A stretch of 9,935 nt of DNA from Kiritimatiellia bacterium (GTDB lineage: Bacteria > Verrucomicrobiota > Kiritimatiellia > RFP12 > UBA1067). Below are positions 1-6,224 of this stretch, in pieces; the stretch's first letter is position 1; each line of letters opens with the position of its first letter. The translations under genes were made by a program, and so were the position numbers. The notes below the pieces were generated by a model that saw only the letters and a program-made list of their open reading frames with translations, had not been told where the DNA came from and did no database searches. The stretch lies in NCBI GenBank assembly GCA_017405115.1, contig JAFRBA010000098.1, forward strand, positions 1 through 9,935, given 5' to 3'.

Positions 1-647
1 GCCTCGCGCGCGACCTTGGCGCGGCGGCGTCCCTGCTCGGCGATCGACCCGACCCCCGCTGGGCCGACGTCGAGCGCCGGTTGCCGCCATACGTGGCCGA
101 CGAAAAGACCGGCATCATGCTCTTCGAGGGCCAGCCGTTCACGGAGTCGCACCGCCACCACTCCCACATGGCGGGGCTGTATCCCTTCGACACCGTCGCC
201 TCCGCGGACGGCACGAATCCGTCGGTGGTCGGCATGACTTACAGACGGTGGGTCATGATGGGCACCGGCCTCTGGAGCGGCTGGTGCGTGCCGTGGGCGT
301 CGGTGCTTCACACGCATCTCGGCAACGCCGACGCGGCGGTCCACGCGCTGCGCAGCTGGAAGACGTTCTACAACAACCCTGGCCACGGTTCGCTGCACGA
401 CGCGTTCCGGCCGGGCTTCACGGCGATGACGGGCCGCTCGACGGTGATGCAGATGGACGGCCAGTGCGCCGCGGCGACGGCGGTCATGGAGCTGATGGCG
501 CACGAGGTCGGCGGCAAGGTCCATTTCTTCAGGGGGTGCCCTGCCTCCTGGAAGGACGTCTCCTTCGAGAACCTGGCCCTTTCCGACGGGACCCGCGTGC
601 GGGGAAGGCGAGTCAACGGCAAGTCTACGATAGAGGTGATGAAATGA
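1..647 (+). CDS. GH95-like alpha-L-fucosidase, C-terminal part (5' end outside window)
   Basis: The reading frame is open from base 3, giving 214 visible residues up to TGA at 645-647; the start lies upstream of the window. Visible hallmarks are HRHHSHMAGLYP (codons from 150), which matches the GH95 pattern HRHxSHLxGLYP, and a later MQMDGQCAAA segment (Asp codon 456-458) where GH95 enzymes normally have QIDGNFG. That Asp corresponds to the residue described as catalytic base in the family. The end, with a CPASWKD segment and a small beta-rich tail, fits the GH95 C-terminal domain. The family hydrolyses alpha-L-fucosyl linkages, often alpha-1,2, in glycans. The substitutions around the Asp make it a divergent member, so the substrate could be another sugar such as L-galactose. 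Any signal peptide is outside the window. The stop overlaps the next start (ATGA). The fucose kinase three genes downstream supports a role in fucose release. Confidence 0.65.
   Translation, partial: LARDLGAAASLLGDRPDPRWADVERRLPPYVADEKTGIMLFEGQPFTESHRHHSHMAGLYPFDTVASADGTNPSVVGMTYRRWVMMGTGLWSGWCVPWASVLHTHLGNADAAVHALRSWKTFYNNPGHGSLHDAFRPGFTAMTGRSTVMQMDGQCAAATAVMELMAHEVGGKVHFFRGCPASWKDVSFENLALSDGTRVRGRRVNGKSTIEVMK
633..639 (+). promoter_or_regulatory. Shine-Dalgarno for the MBL-fold nuclease
   Basis: GAGGTGA lies inside the 3' end of the GH95-like gene, 4 bases before the ATG at 644. It decides the start at 644: the same frame is open far upstream, but that upstream part only shadows the GH95 gene and no comparable site was seen there. 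Confidence 0.7.
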
Positions 648-2044
648 GGATAACATTCTACGGCGCGGCGCAGACCACTACGGGCTCGATGCATCTCGTC
701 GAGGCCAACGGCAAGCGCATTCTGCTCGACTGCGGGCTCTACCAGGGCCACCGCAAGGAGGCGTTCGAGAAGAACCGCAACCTTCCGGTCGACCCGGCCA
801 AGATCGACTACGTGATCCTGTCGCACGCGCACATAGACCACTCCGGCAACCTGCCGCAGCTCGTCCGGCAGGGCTTCCGCGGACGCGTCTTCGCGCGGCA
901 GTCCACGACCGAGCTCTGCGACGTCATGCTGCGCGACTCGTGCTTCCTGCAGAAGCGCGACCTCGAGTACGTGAACAAGCGCCGCCGCCGCGACGGCAAG
1001 AAGCTGTTCGAGCCCCTTTACGAGGAGAGCGACATCGAGGCGCTGATGAAGCTGTTCGTGCCCACCCACCTGCACTCGCCGCGCGAGATATGCCCTGGCG
1101 TCACCCTCGAGTTCTTCAACGCCGGCCACATCCTGGGCTCCGCGCTCGTCCAGCTCGACGTGAGGTCCGACCACGGCCACAACCACAGGCTCCTCTTCTC
1201 GGGCGACCTCGGCCAGCCGAATCAGCCGATCCTGCGCCACTTCGAGTATCCGTCCGGCGCCGACATCCTGCTCATCGAGTCCACGTACGCAGACCGCTTC
1301 CACCCGTCGGCCGACGACGTGGAGCTGCGCCTGGAGAAGTACCTCAGGCACATCGACAGGCACAACTCGAAGCTGATCGTCCCGGCGTTCTCCGTGGGCC
1401 GCACGCAGCAGATAATCTACTACCTGAACAGGCTGCGCGCGCGCAACAAGGTGCCGCGCGAGGTGAAGGTCTACATCGACTCGCCGCTTTCGCACAAGGC
1501 CACGCGCATCTACGCGAGCCACCGGGAGGTGTACAACGACGAGGCGCGGCGGATGCTTGCGCAGGGCAGCGATCCGCTCGTGTTCCCTGGCATGACGTTC
1601 GTCGGCACGCCGCAGGAGTCGATGGCCCTCAACGACGCCCCCGGCCCGATGATCATCATCGCGGCCTCGGGCATGTGCGAGGGCGGGCGCGTGCTGCACC
1701 ACCTGAAGAACGGCATCGGAGACCCGGACAACATCGTGCTCATCGTCGGCTTCCAGGCCGAGAACACGCTGGGCCGCCGTATCGTCGAGAAGCGCAGCCA
1801 GCTGAACATCCTGGGCGAGCCGGTCGAGCTCAAGGCGAGGGTGGAGGTGATCAACGCGCTCTCGGCGCACGCCGACCGCGCGGGCCTCGCGAACTGGCTC
1901 AACGAGGTGAAGGACAACGTCCGCCACGCCTTCGCGGTGCACGGCGAGCCCGAGAAGGTGTCCGCCATGGTAGACCTCCTCAAGGAGCACGGAATCCAGA
2001 ACGCCGTCGCCCCGATGCCCGGCCAGACCTACTCCTTCGACTGA
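644..2044 (+). CDS. MBL-fold/beta-CASP ribonuclease-like protein
   Basis: This is a 466-residue protein with the full metallo-beta-lactamase plus beta-CASP motif set. HAHIDH at 61-66 is the zinc-binding motif 2, His162 lies in AGHILGS, and Asp188 lies in FSGDLG. The beta-CASP motifs A, B and C are Glu212 (IESTYAD), His409 (SAHAD) and His433 (VHGE). SVGRTQQI at 250-257 and SGMCEGG at 342-348 are also typical. Family members (COG1236, related to CPSF73/Ysh1) are two-zinc endo- or exoribonucleases, usually cytoplasmic. All expected ligands are present, so an active enzyme is likely, but the RNA substrate cannot be told from sequence. The start is fixed by the GAGGTGA site and the ATGA overlap with the upstream stop. 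No signal peptide or membrane segment is seen. Its place between a fucosidase and a glycosyltransferase is unexpected. Confidence 0.9.
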   Translation: MRITFYGAAQTTTGSMHLVEANGKRILLDCGLYQGHRKEAFEKNRNLPVDPAKIDYVILSHAHIDHSGNLPQLVRQGFRGRVFARQSTTELCDVMLRDSCFLQKRDLEYVNKRRRRDGKKLFEPLYEESDIEALMKLFVPTHLHSPREICPGVTLEFFNAGHILGSALVQLDVRSDHGHNHRLLFSGDLGQPNQPILRHFEYPSGADILLIESTYADRFHPSADDVELRLEKYLRHIDRHNSKLIVPAFSVGRTQQIIYYLNRLRARNKVPREVKVYIDSPLSHKATRIYASHREVYNDEARRMLAQGSDPLVFPGMTFVGTPQESMALNDAPGPMIIIAASGMCEGGRVLHHLKNGIGDPDNIVLIVGFQAENTLGRRIVEKRSQLNILGEPVELKARVEVINALSAHADRAGLANWLNEVKDNVRHAFAVHGEPEKVSAMVDLLKEHGIQNAVAPMPGQTYSFD

Positions 2045-2805
2045 TGAAAGTCTCGCTGGTCACCGTCGTCCGCAACGGAGAGAAGACGATCTCCGCGACA
2101 CTCGAGTCTGCCCTCTCCCAGAAGGGCGTCGACTTCGAGTACATCGTGGTGGACGGCGCGTCGACTGACGGGACTCTCTCGCTCGTGCAGGCCGCGCGCA
2201 GGGCGTGGCCGGAGCGCGACTTCCGATTCATATCCGAGCGCGACGACGGCCTCTACGACGCCATCAACAAGGGCATCGCGATGGCGACCGGCGACGTGGT
2301 GGGCATCCTGAACTCAGACGACGTGTTCGAGACCGACCATGTCCTGGCCGACGTCGCGGGGGCTTTCGACGACGAGACCGACGCCGTCTACGCCGACGTC
2401 CGCTTCGTGCGCGGCGGGCGATCCGTGCGCTATTACTCCGCGCGCCGCTGGCGGCCGTGGATGCACGCCATCGGCTACATGCCGCCGCATCCGAGCGTGT
2501 ACATACGGCGCGAGCTGTTCTCGAAGCTCGGCCCGTACCGCACGGACTACAGGATCAGCGCCGACTTCGAGCTCATGGTGCGCTACTTCTGCAGGGAGCG
2601 CATCCGCACCAGGTACCTGCCGAAATGCGTCGTGCGCATGGCGCCCGGCGGCATCTCGACCGCCGGTTTTGGCGCGACCGTGCGGCTCAACCGCGAGAAC
2701 GTGCGCGCCAACCGGGAGAACGGCTACCGTTCGTGCATGGCCATGATGCTGCCGAAGTACCTGTTCAAAGTAGGCGGGATTATCCGACCGGAGGGAGGAA
2801 GATGA
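2044..2805 (+). CDS. Family 2 (GT-A) glycosyltransferase
   Basis: This is a 253-residue protein beginning MKVSLVTVVRNGEKTI, the usual GT2 first strand and nucleotide-binding helix. Motifs in order are VVDGASTDGT (35-44), SERDDGLYDAINKG (64-77), the metal-binding NSDD (90-93), PHPSVYIRR (148-156) and ADFELMVRY (173-181), the last probably holding the catalytic acid or base region. The length and motifs resemble the WcaE/TuaG-like soluble GT2 enzymes that build exopolysaccharide or O-antigen repeat units. No transmembrane segment is seen, so it probably acts at the cytoplasmic face on a lipid-linked acceptor. The start overlaps the previous stop by one base (TGATG) and no Shine-Dalgarno is visible, so re-initiation after the nuclease gene is likely. 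The fucose-activating gene next to it makes fucosyl transfer plausible, but donor specificity cannot be read from sequence; many GT2 enzymes use other donors. Confidence 0.88.
   Translation: MKVSLVTVVRNGEKTISATLESALSQKGVDFEYIVVDGASTDGTLSLVQAARRAWPERDFRFISERDDGLYDAINKGIAMATGDVVGILNSDDVFETDHVLADVAGAFDDETDAVYADVRFVRGGRSVRYYSARRWRPWMHAIGYMPPHPSVYIRRELFSKLGPYRTDYRISADFELMVRYFCRERIRTRYLPKCVVRMAPGGISTAGFGATVRLNRENVRANRENGYRSCMAMMLPKYLFKVGGIIRPEGGR
2790..2798 (+). promoter_or_regulatory. Double Shine-Dalgarno for the Fkp-like gene
   Basis: Two overlapping GGAGG sites, at 2790-2794 and 2794-2798, lie 7 and 3 bases before the ATG at 2802, within the end of the glycosyltransferase gene. They mark 2802 as the start and suggest strong initiation on top of coupling through the ATGA overlap. 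Confidence 0.7.
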
Positions 2806-4907
2806 CCGGATTCGACCTTGTAGTCGTGACTGCGGCGAACGCCGCGCAGGCCAGGGGATACCGCGCGCAGCTGCGCGGACGCCGCGGCTACATGGTGGTT
2901 CCGGATCCGGGGGGGCGCCGCGTCGGCTCGCTGGGGGCCACCGTGAACGCGCTGCGGCTGCTGCGCCGCGCCGGCATGGCAAGGGGTCGCGTGCTCGTGT
3001 GCCACTCTGGCGGCGACGCGCGGCGGACGCCCGCATACGCCGCGATGGGCAAGGCGTTCGTCCCCATGCCGGACGCCCGCCCGATGCTCGACCACATTGT
3101 CGACGTGATGGCGGCCCTGCCGCCGCATCCGGGCGTAACCGTCTGCTGCGGCGACGTCGTGCCGCGTCTCGACGCCTCTGAGGTCGTCTTCGCGAAGTCC
3201 GGCGTCACGGGCGTCGCGTATCCAGACGGGCCATGGCAGGCGCGCCGACACGGAGTCTATGTGGCGAGTGGAAAGTGTAAAGTGGAAAATGTAAAGTGCC
3301 GGCTGTCGGCTGTCGCGGATTTTCTGCAGAAGCCGAACGTGAGGCGCGGCAGGTTCCTCGTCGACACCGGCATAATGCACATCGACTGGCGGACTGCCGC
3401 GAAGATGGAGCGGCTTCCAGTCGCAGGCGACATCTACGAGGAGTTCCCCGCCATGTTGCTCGGCGGTTTCGCGCCGTTCAGCGTGTCGGTCGTGGAGTCG
3501 TGCGAGTTCTTCCACGTCGGCTCGTCGAGGGAGCTCCTTGAAAAGCTTGGGAAGGACGTGGGGGACGAGAGGGGCGCGGGCGGCGCGGGGCGGCGCGTCT
3601 TCGTCGACGCCTGCGCTGCGCCGATCGGGCGCCTCGGGGGCGACAACATAGTGACGAACGTGCCCGCGAGCTACGGACGCGTCGACCTCGCCCGCGGCGA
3701 ATGCCTCACGTCCCTGCCGCTGGGCGGCGGCGAATGGTACCATCTCCGCTACCGCATCGACGACAACTTCAAGTCCGACGGCCTCTGGGAGCGGCACGGC
3801 CTTGGCGAGAAGATGAAGGCCGTCAGCCACGCCCGCCTGCTGGAGCTGCGCCGACCGCGCACGGTGCGCGTCACGGCCCCGGTGCGAATCGACTTCGCGG
3901 GCGGGTGGAGCGATACCCCGCCGATCTGCTACAAGGAGGGCGGCACGGTGCTTGCCGCTGCCGTCACGGTCGACGGGCGCAGGCCCATCGAGGTGACGGT
4001 TTCCCCGCGGCGCGACCGGTTCGTGAAGGTCGTCTCGAAGGATCTCGGCAAGCGCAGGCTCATAAGGAGCGCCGAGGAGATCGCCGACCACCACGACCCG
4101 CACGACTGGTGCTGCCTCGTGAAGGCGGCGCTCGCCGTGACGGGCTTCCGGTTCGGCTCGCGCGGCATCGACGTCGTCATATCGTCGGCGCTTCCCAAGG
4201 GCAGCGGAATGGGCACGTCGTCCATCCTCGGCGCGGCGACGATCGCGGCGCTCGCGGGCGAAGTGGACGTCGCCCGCGTAGGCGAGCTGACGCTGCGCCT
4301 TGAGCAGGAGATGCGGACCGGGGGCGGCTGGGAGGACCAGTTCGCCGGCATGACGCCCGGCGTGAAGCTTCTGCGCTCGGCCCCCGGCGAGCCCCAGCGC
4401 ATATCCGTGCGGCCAGTGCGCGCGCCGTCCGCTTTCTGGGCGCAGCTGCGGCGGAGGAGCCTCTTGTACTTCACCGGGCAGAAGCGCATGGCGCGCAACG
4501 TGCTGAGGCGCGTCCTCGGCTTCTACGCCGAGAATCCGCATAACTTCGGGAAGATACTGATAAACTCGGTGAAAAAGGGCGCGGCGCGCGCGGCGCGCGC
4601 GGCGGAGGCAGGTGACATCGAGGCGTTCGCCGCATGCATACGCGAGTACTGGCGCGACAAGAAGCTGCTCGACGCGGGCTCCACCAACGAGCGCGTGGAC
4701 GACATGATCGACGCGATAGCCCCGTTCGCCTCGGCCGTTTCGCTTGCCGGCGCCGGCGGCGGCGGGTTTATGTACATTCTCGCCCGCACGCCTGGGGACG
4801 CCGTCCGCATACGGAAGATGCTCGAAAAGGCCCCGCCGACCCCTTTGTCGCGGTTCTACGATTTTGACATAGACGACATTGGAATGACCACCGAATATTT
4901 GGTATAA
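2802..4907 (+). CDS. fkp: Bifunctional L-fucokinase / L-fucose-1-phosphate guanylyltransferase (Fkp-like), compact
   Basis: This is a 701-residue, two-domain protein. The N-terminal part (about 1-345) resembles the fucose-1-phosphate guanylyltransferase domain (PF07959 type): GSLGATVNALRLL at 42-54, HSGGDARRTPAYAAMGKAF at 68-86, HGVYV then DFLQKP at 150-178, and FLVDTGIMHI at 185-194. The C-terminal part (354-701) is a GHMP kinase, with VRIDFAGGWSDTP at 361-373, the ATP loop LPKGSGMGTSS at 464-474, GWEDQ at 509-513 and LAGAGGGGF at 648-656. Such enzymes convert free L-fucose to fucose-1-phosphate and then GDP-fucose in the cytoplasm. Bacteroides Fkp is about 950 residues; the roughly 230-residue difference falls before the kinase domain. 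The second Gly of the usual GSGG motif is Leu. A 7-base tandem array encodes residues 156-171. The 3' end overlaps a TATAAT box. Kinase identity is firm; guanylyltransferase activity is inferred. Confidence 0.88.
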   Translation: MTGFDLVVVTAANAAQARGYRAQLRGRRGYMVVPDPGGRRVGSLGATVNALRLLRRAGMARGRVLVCHSGGDARRTPAYAAMGKAFVPMPDARPMLDHIVDVMAALPPHPGVTVCCGDVVPRLDASEVVFAKSGVTGVAYPDGPWQARRHGVYVASGKCKVENVKCRLSAVADFLQKPNVRRGRFLVDTGIMHIDWRTAAKMERLPVAGDIYEEFPAMLLGGFAPFSVSVVESCEFFHVGSSRELLEKLGKDVGDERGAGGAGRRVFVDACAAPIGRLGGDNIVTNVPASYGRVDLARGECLTSLPLGGGEWYHLRYRIDDNFKSDGLWERHGLGEKMKAVSHARLLELRRPRTVRVTAPVRIDFAGGWSDTPPICYKEGGTVLAAAVTVDGRRPIEVTVSPRRDRFVKVVSKDLGKRRLIRSAEEIADHHDPHDWCCLVKAALAVTGFRFGSRGIDVVISSALPKGSGMGTSSILGAATIAALAGEVDVARVGELTLRLEQEMRTGGGWEDQFAGMTPGVKLLRSAPGEPQRISVRPVRAPSAFWAQLRRRSLLYFTGQKRMARNVLRRVLGFYAENPHNFGKILINSVKKGAARAARAAEAGDIEAFAACIREYWRDKKLLDAGSTNERVDDMIDAIAPFASAVSLAGAGGGGFMYILARTPGDAVRIRKMLEKAPPTPLSRFYDFDIDDIGMTTEYLV
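3267..3315 (+). repeat. 7-base-period tandem array inside fkp
   Basis: Seven heptads stand in phase, all with TG at positions 3-4. The first four form two 14-base units (3267-3280 and 3281-3294, one mismatch), the fifth is transitional (AGTGCCG), and the last two are identical (GCTGTCG). The array encodes residues 156-171, with Lys, Cys and Val unlike the protein around it, in the loop between HGVYV and DFLQKP. TAA triplets at 3278-3280 and 3292-3294 lie in the two non-coding frames. The A-rich stretch stands out from the GC-rich surroundings. Confidence 0.85.
3573..3597 (+). repeat. GC-rich 9-base repeat at the Fkp domain linker
   Basis: Two 9-base units, GGCGCGGGC and GGCGCGGGG, followed by a partial third, encode a Gly/Ala/Arg-rich stretch around residues 258-265. 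It lies in the central region that is shortened relative to Bacteroides Fkp, so it may be a flexible linker. Chance in GC-rich DNA cannot be excluded. Confidence 0.5.
4581..4607 (+). repeat. 9-base tandem repeat (Ala-Ala-Arg) in the Fkp kinase domain
   Basis: Two perfect GCGGCGCGC units and a diverged third encode residues 594-602 (AARAARAAE), part of an alpha helix in the GHMP C-terminal subdomain. The unit is a multiple of three, so copy changes would keep the frame. Confidence 0.6.
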
Positions 4908-4908
4908 T
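4879..4908 (+). promoter_or_regulatory. Sigma-70-type promoter for the secretion operon
   Basis: A perfect TATAAT lies at 4903-4908 with TTGGAA at 4879-4884 as a 4/6 -35 box and an 18-base spacer. It sits in a clear AT-rich island (about 4858-4916) in GC-rich DNA. The -10 box overlaps the fkp stop codon (TAA 4905-4907). It is also the core of the 11-base inverted repeat GGTATAATACC (4901-4911). Transcription would start near 4914-4917, essentially at the ATG of the next gene. A TTGACA at 4864-4869 is also present but is 33 bases from the -10 box, too far to pair with it. Confidence 0.6.
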
Positions 4909-4916
4909 ACCATCCA

Positions 4917-6224
4917 ATGCCAAAAGGGGTTCAAGTTGTCGCCTACGAGGGCGGCGCGTTACGATCGCTCGTCTCCGGGGAGACGGGGCGCGAGGCCGTT
5001 CTCGCATTGCCCCTGAGCCGCCTCATCGTCAAGATGGTGCGCGTGCCGGCAGGAGAGGATCCGGTCGAAGTCTCCAGGGCCGTGCTGCAGAAAGCGAGCC
5101 CGTTCCCAGACGAGCCGCTCACTGTCAGCTACGAGACCGTTAGCGAGGACGAGGGCGGCTCGTCCGTGCTCGCCGCTGCGCTTCCCGAAGGCGCGGCGGA
5201 CGACATAGGCGAGGCGCTCGACGCGGCGAGGCTGAACGTCACGAGGGTGGACTCGCTTGCGCTCGGCCAGCTGCGCGGCGTGTGGAGTGCGCTCGGCGAG
5301 TGCGACGCGTCGTCGCGCCGGGTCGTGCTGCTGTCGTCGGTGGACTGCATATCAATCTTCCTGCTCGACGGCGACCAGCCGTCGGCCGTCCGGGCGACGA
5401 CTGACGGCGCGGAGCTCAAGCGCGAGGTGATGCTTTCGCTCCTTGAGGCCGAAGACTTCGGCGGCGCCAAGCCGCTTGCCGAGATCGTCGTGGTCAGGTC
5501 GGAGAGGCCGGAGAGTCCGGAGGCTCCGGAAAGTCCGGAAAATCCGGAAGATTCGGCTGAAACCCCTGAAACCCCGAAACCCGACTTCGCTTCTCTCTCC
5601 TGCTTCGCGCCCGTTCGCGAGATCACCGTCGGGGCGGACGCGGGGCTCGTGGGCGTGGCGGAGCGCAGCGGCGAGGAAGGCTCGCTCAACGCCCTGCCGG
5701 AAAGCTGGGCGGAGTTCCTGGCGGAGACGCGCTTCAAGGCGAAGCTCACGAAGTTCCTCGCCGTCGCGGCCGGCTTCTGGATCCTTGCCATGGGCGTCCT
5801 CTTCGGCGTGCCGGTGGTCTACGGGTTCATGACCGACAGCCAGAAGACCGACACCAAGCGCCACCACTCGCGTTTCCTTGAGGTGAAGAAGATGGTCGAC
5901 AAGGTGAACCTCGTGCGCAAGTACTCGGACCACGACCACAGCGCGCTCGAGATCCTAAAGGCCGTGTCCGACCGACTGCCGGAGGATGTGACGCTGTCGG
6001 ACTGGGACTACCGCCGCGACAAGGGAATCGTCCTGAAGGGCGACGCCGCCCAGTCTTCGGACATATACGAGCTCAAGGACCGCATGGAGGCCATGGCCTT
6101 CGGCGAGGGTGAGGACGCGGAACGCGTCTTCGGAGAGGTCAAGATGGGGTCGGTCGGTTCGTCTCGCGGCGGGCGCTACCGCTTCACGCTGGAGCTCAAC
6201 TACCCGAAGGAGGACTGGCAGTGA
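4917..6224 (+). CDS. GspL-like inner-membrane assembly protein (PilM/PilN-type fusion)
   Basis: This is a 435-residue, one-span protein. Residues 1 to about 250 form a cytoplasmic domain with alternating strands and helices, including VSRAVLQKASPFP (52-64), resembling the PilM/GspL actin-like fold but shorter and weak in nucleotide-binding motifs. Residues 195-221 are a Pro-Glu-rich linker made by a 9-base DNA repeat. LNALPESW (257-264) resembles the short motif before the PilN/GspL membrane span. The span is about 279-304, followed by a charged, possibly coiled segment (310-336) and a periplasmic ferredoxin-like domain (about 341-432). Proteins of this type couple the assembly ATPase to the periplasmic platform. 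No Shine-Dalgarno precedes the ATG, and a TATAAT box is 8 bases away, so the mRNA may be leaderless. The role follows from topology and the PilO and secretin genes downstream. Whether the machine is a type II secretion system or a type IV pilus cannot be decided here. Confidence 0.75.
   Translation: MPKGVQVVAYEGGALRSLVSGETGREAVLALPLSRLIVKMVRVPAGEDPVEVSRAVLQKASPFPDEPLTVSYETVSEDEGGSSVLAAALPEGAADDIGEALDAARLNVTRVDSLALGQLRGVWSALGECDASSRRVVLLSSVDCISIFLLDGDQPSAVRATTDGAELKREVMLSLLEAEDFGGAKPLAEIVVVRSERPESPEAPESPENPEDSAETPETPKPDFASLSCFAPVREITVGADAGLVGVAERSGEEGSLNALPESWAEFLAETRFKAKLTKFLAVAAGFWILAMGVLFGVPVVYGFMTDSQKTDTKRHHSRFLEVKKMVDKVNLVRKYSDHDHSALEILKAVSDRLPEDVTLSDWDYRRDKGIVLKGDAAQSSDIYELKDRMEAMAFGEGEDAERVFGEVKMGSVGSSRGGRYRFTLELNYPKEDWQ
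5498..5578 (+). repeat. 9-base tandem array encoding a Pro-Glu-x linker
   Basis: Nine 9-base units follow one another. Units two to six (5507-5551) keep the core CCGGA, and later units drift to ACCCCTGA-like forms. In frame they encode repeated Pro-Glu-x triplets (residues 195-221) between the cytoplasmic actin-like domain and the membrane-proximal part of the GspL-like protein. Because the unit is a multiple of three, copy changes alter linker length without shifting frame. Confidence 0.85.
6207..6214 (+). promoter_or_regulatory. Shine-Dalgarno deciding the gspM/pilO-like start
   Basis: AAGGAGGA in the end of the GspL-like gene lies with its GGAGG core 7 bases before GTG at 6221, and 16 bases before the ATG at 6230. 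Spacing favours the GTG start, which overlaps the upstream stop (GTGA). Confidence 0.75.

Noticed and set aside
248..643. N-terminal extension of the nuclease frame upstream of 644
   Set aside because: The extra 132 residues are an out-of-frame reading of the GH95-like gene. The MBL fold begins at MRITFYG, with a Shine-Dalgarno directly before it.
368..1990. Long open frame on the - strand opposite the GH95-like and nuclease genes
   Set aside because: Its translation is rich in Arg, Val, Leu and His with no family motifs, as expected from the complement of GC-rich coding DNA. The + strand frames hold full catalytic motif sets.
2205..2801. N-terminal extension of the fkp frame upstream of 2802
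   Set aside because: It is an out-of-frame reading of the glycosyltransferase gene. The double GGAGG before ATG 2802 fixes the start.
4864..4869. TTGACA as the -35 box of the TATAAT at 4903
   Set aside because: The 33-base spacing is too long for sigma-70; TTGGAA at 4879-4884 with an 18-base spacer fits better.
2724..4934. 736-codon open frame on the - strand opposite fkp
   Set aside because: It is compositionally a shadow of fkp, without recognisable domains. The opposite frame has complete GHMP and guanylyltransferase motifs.
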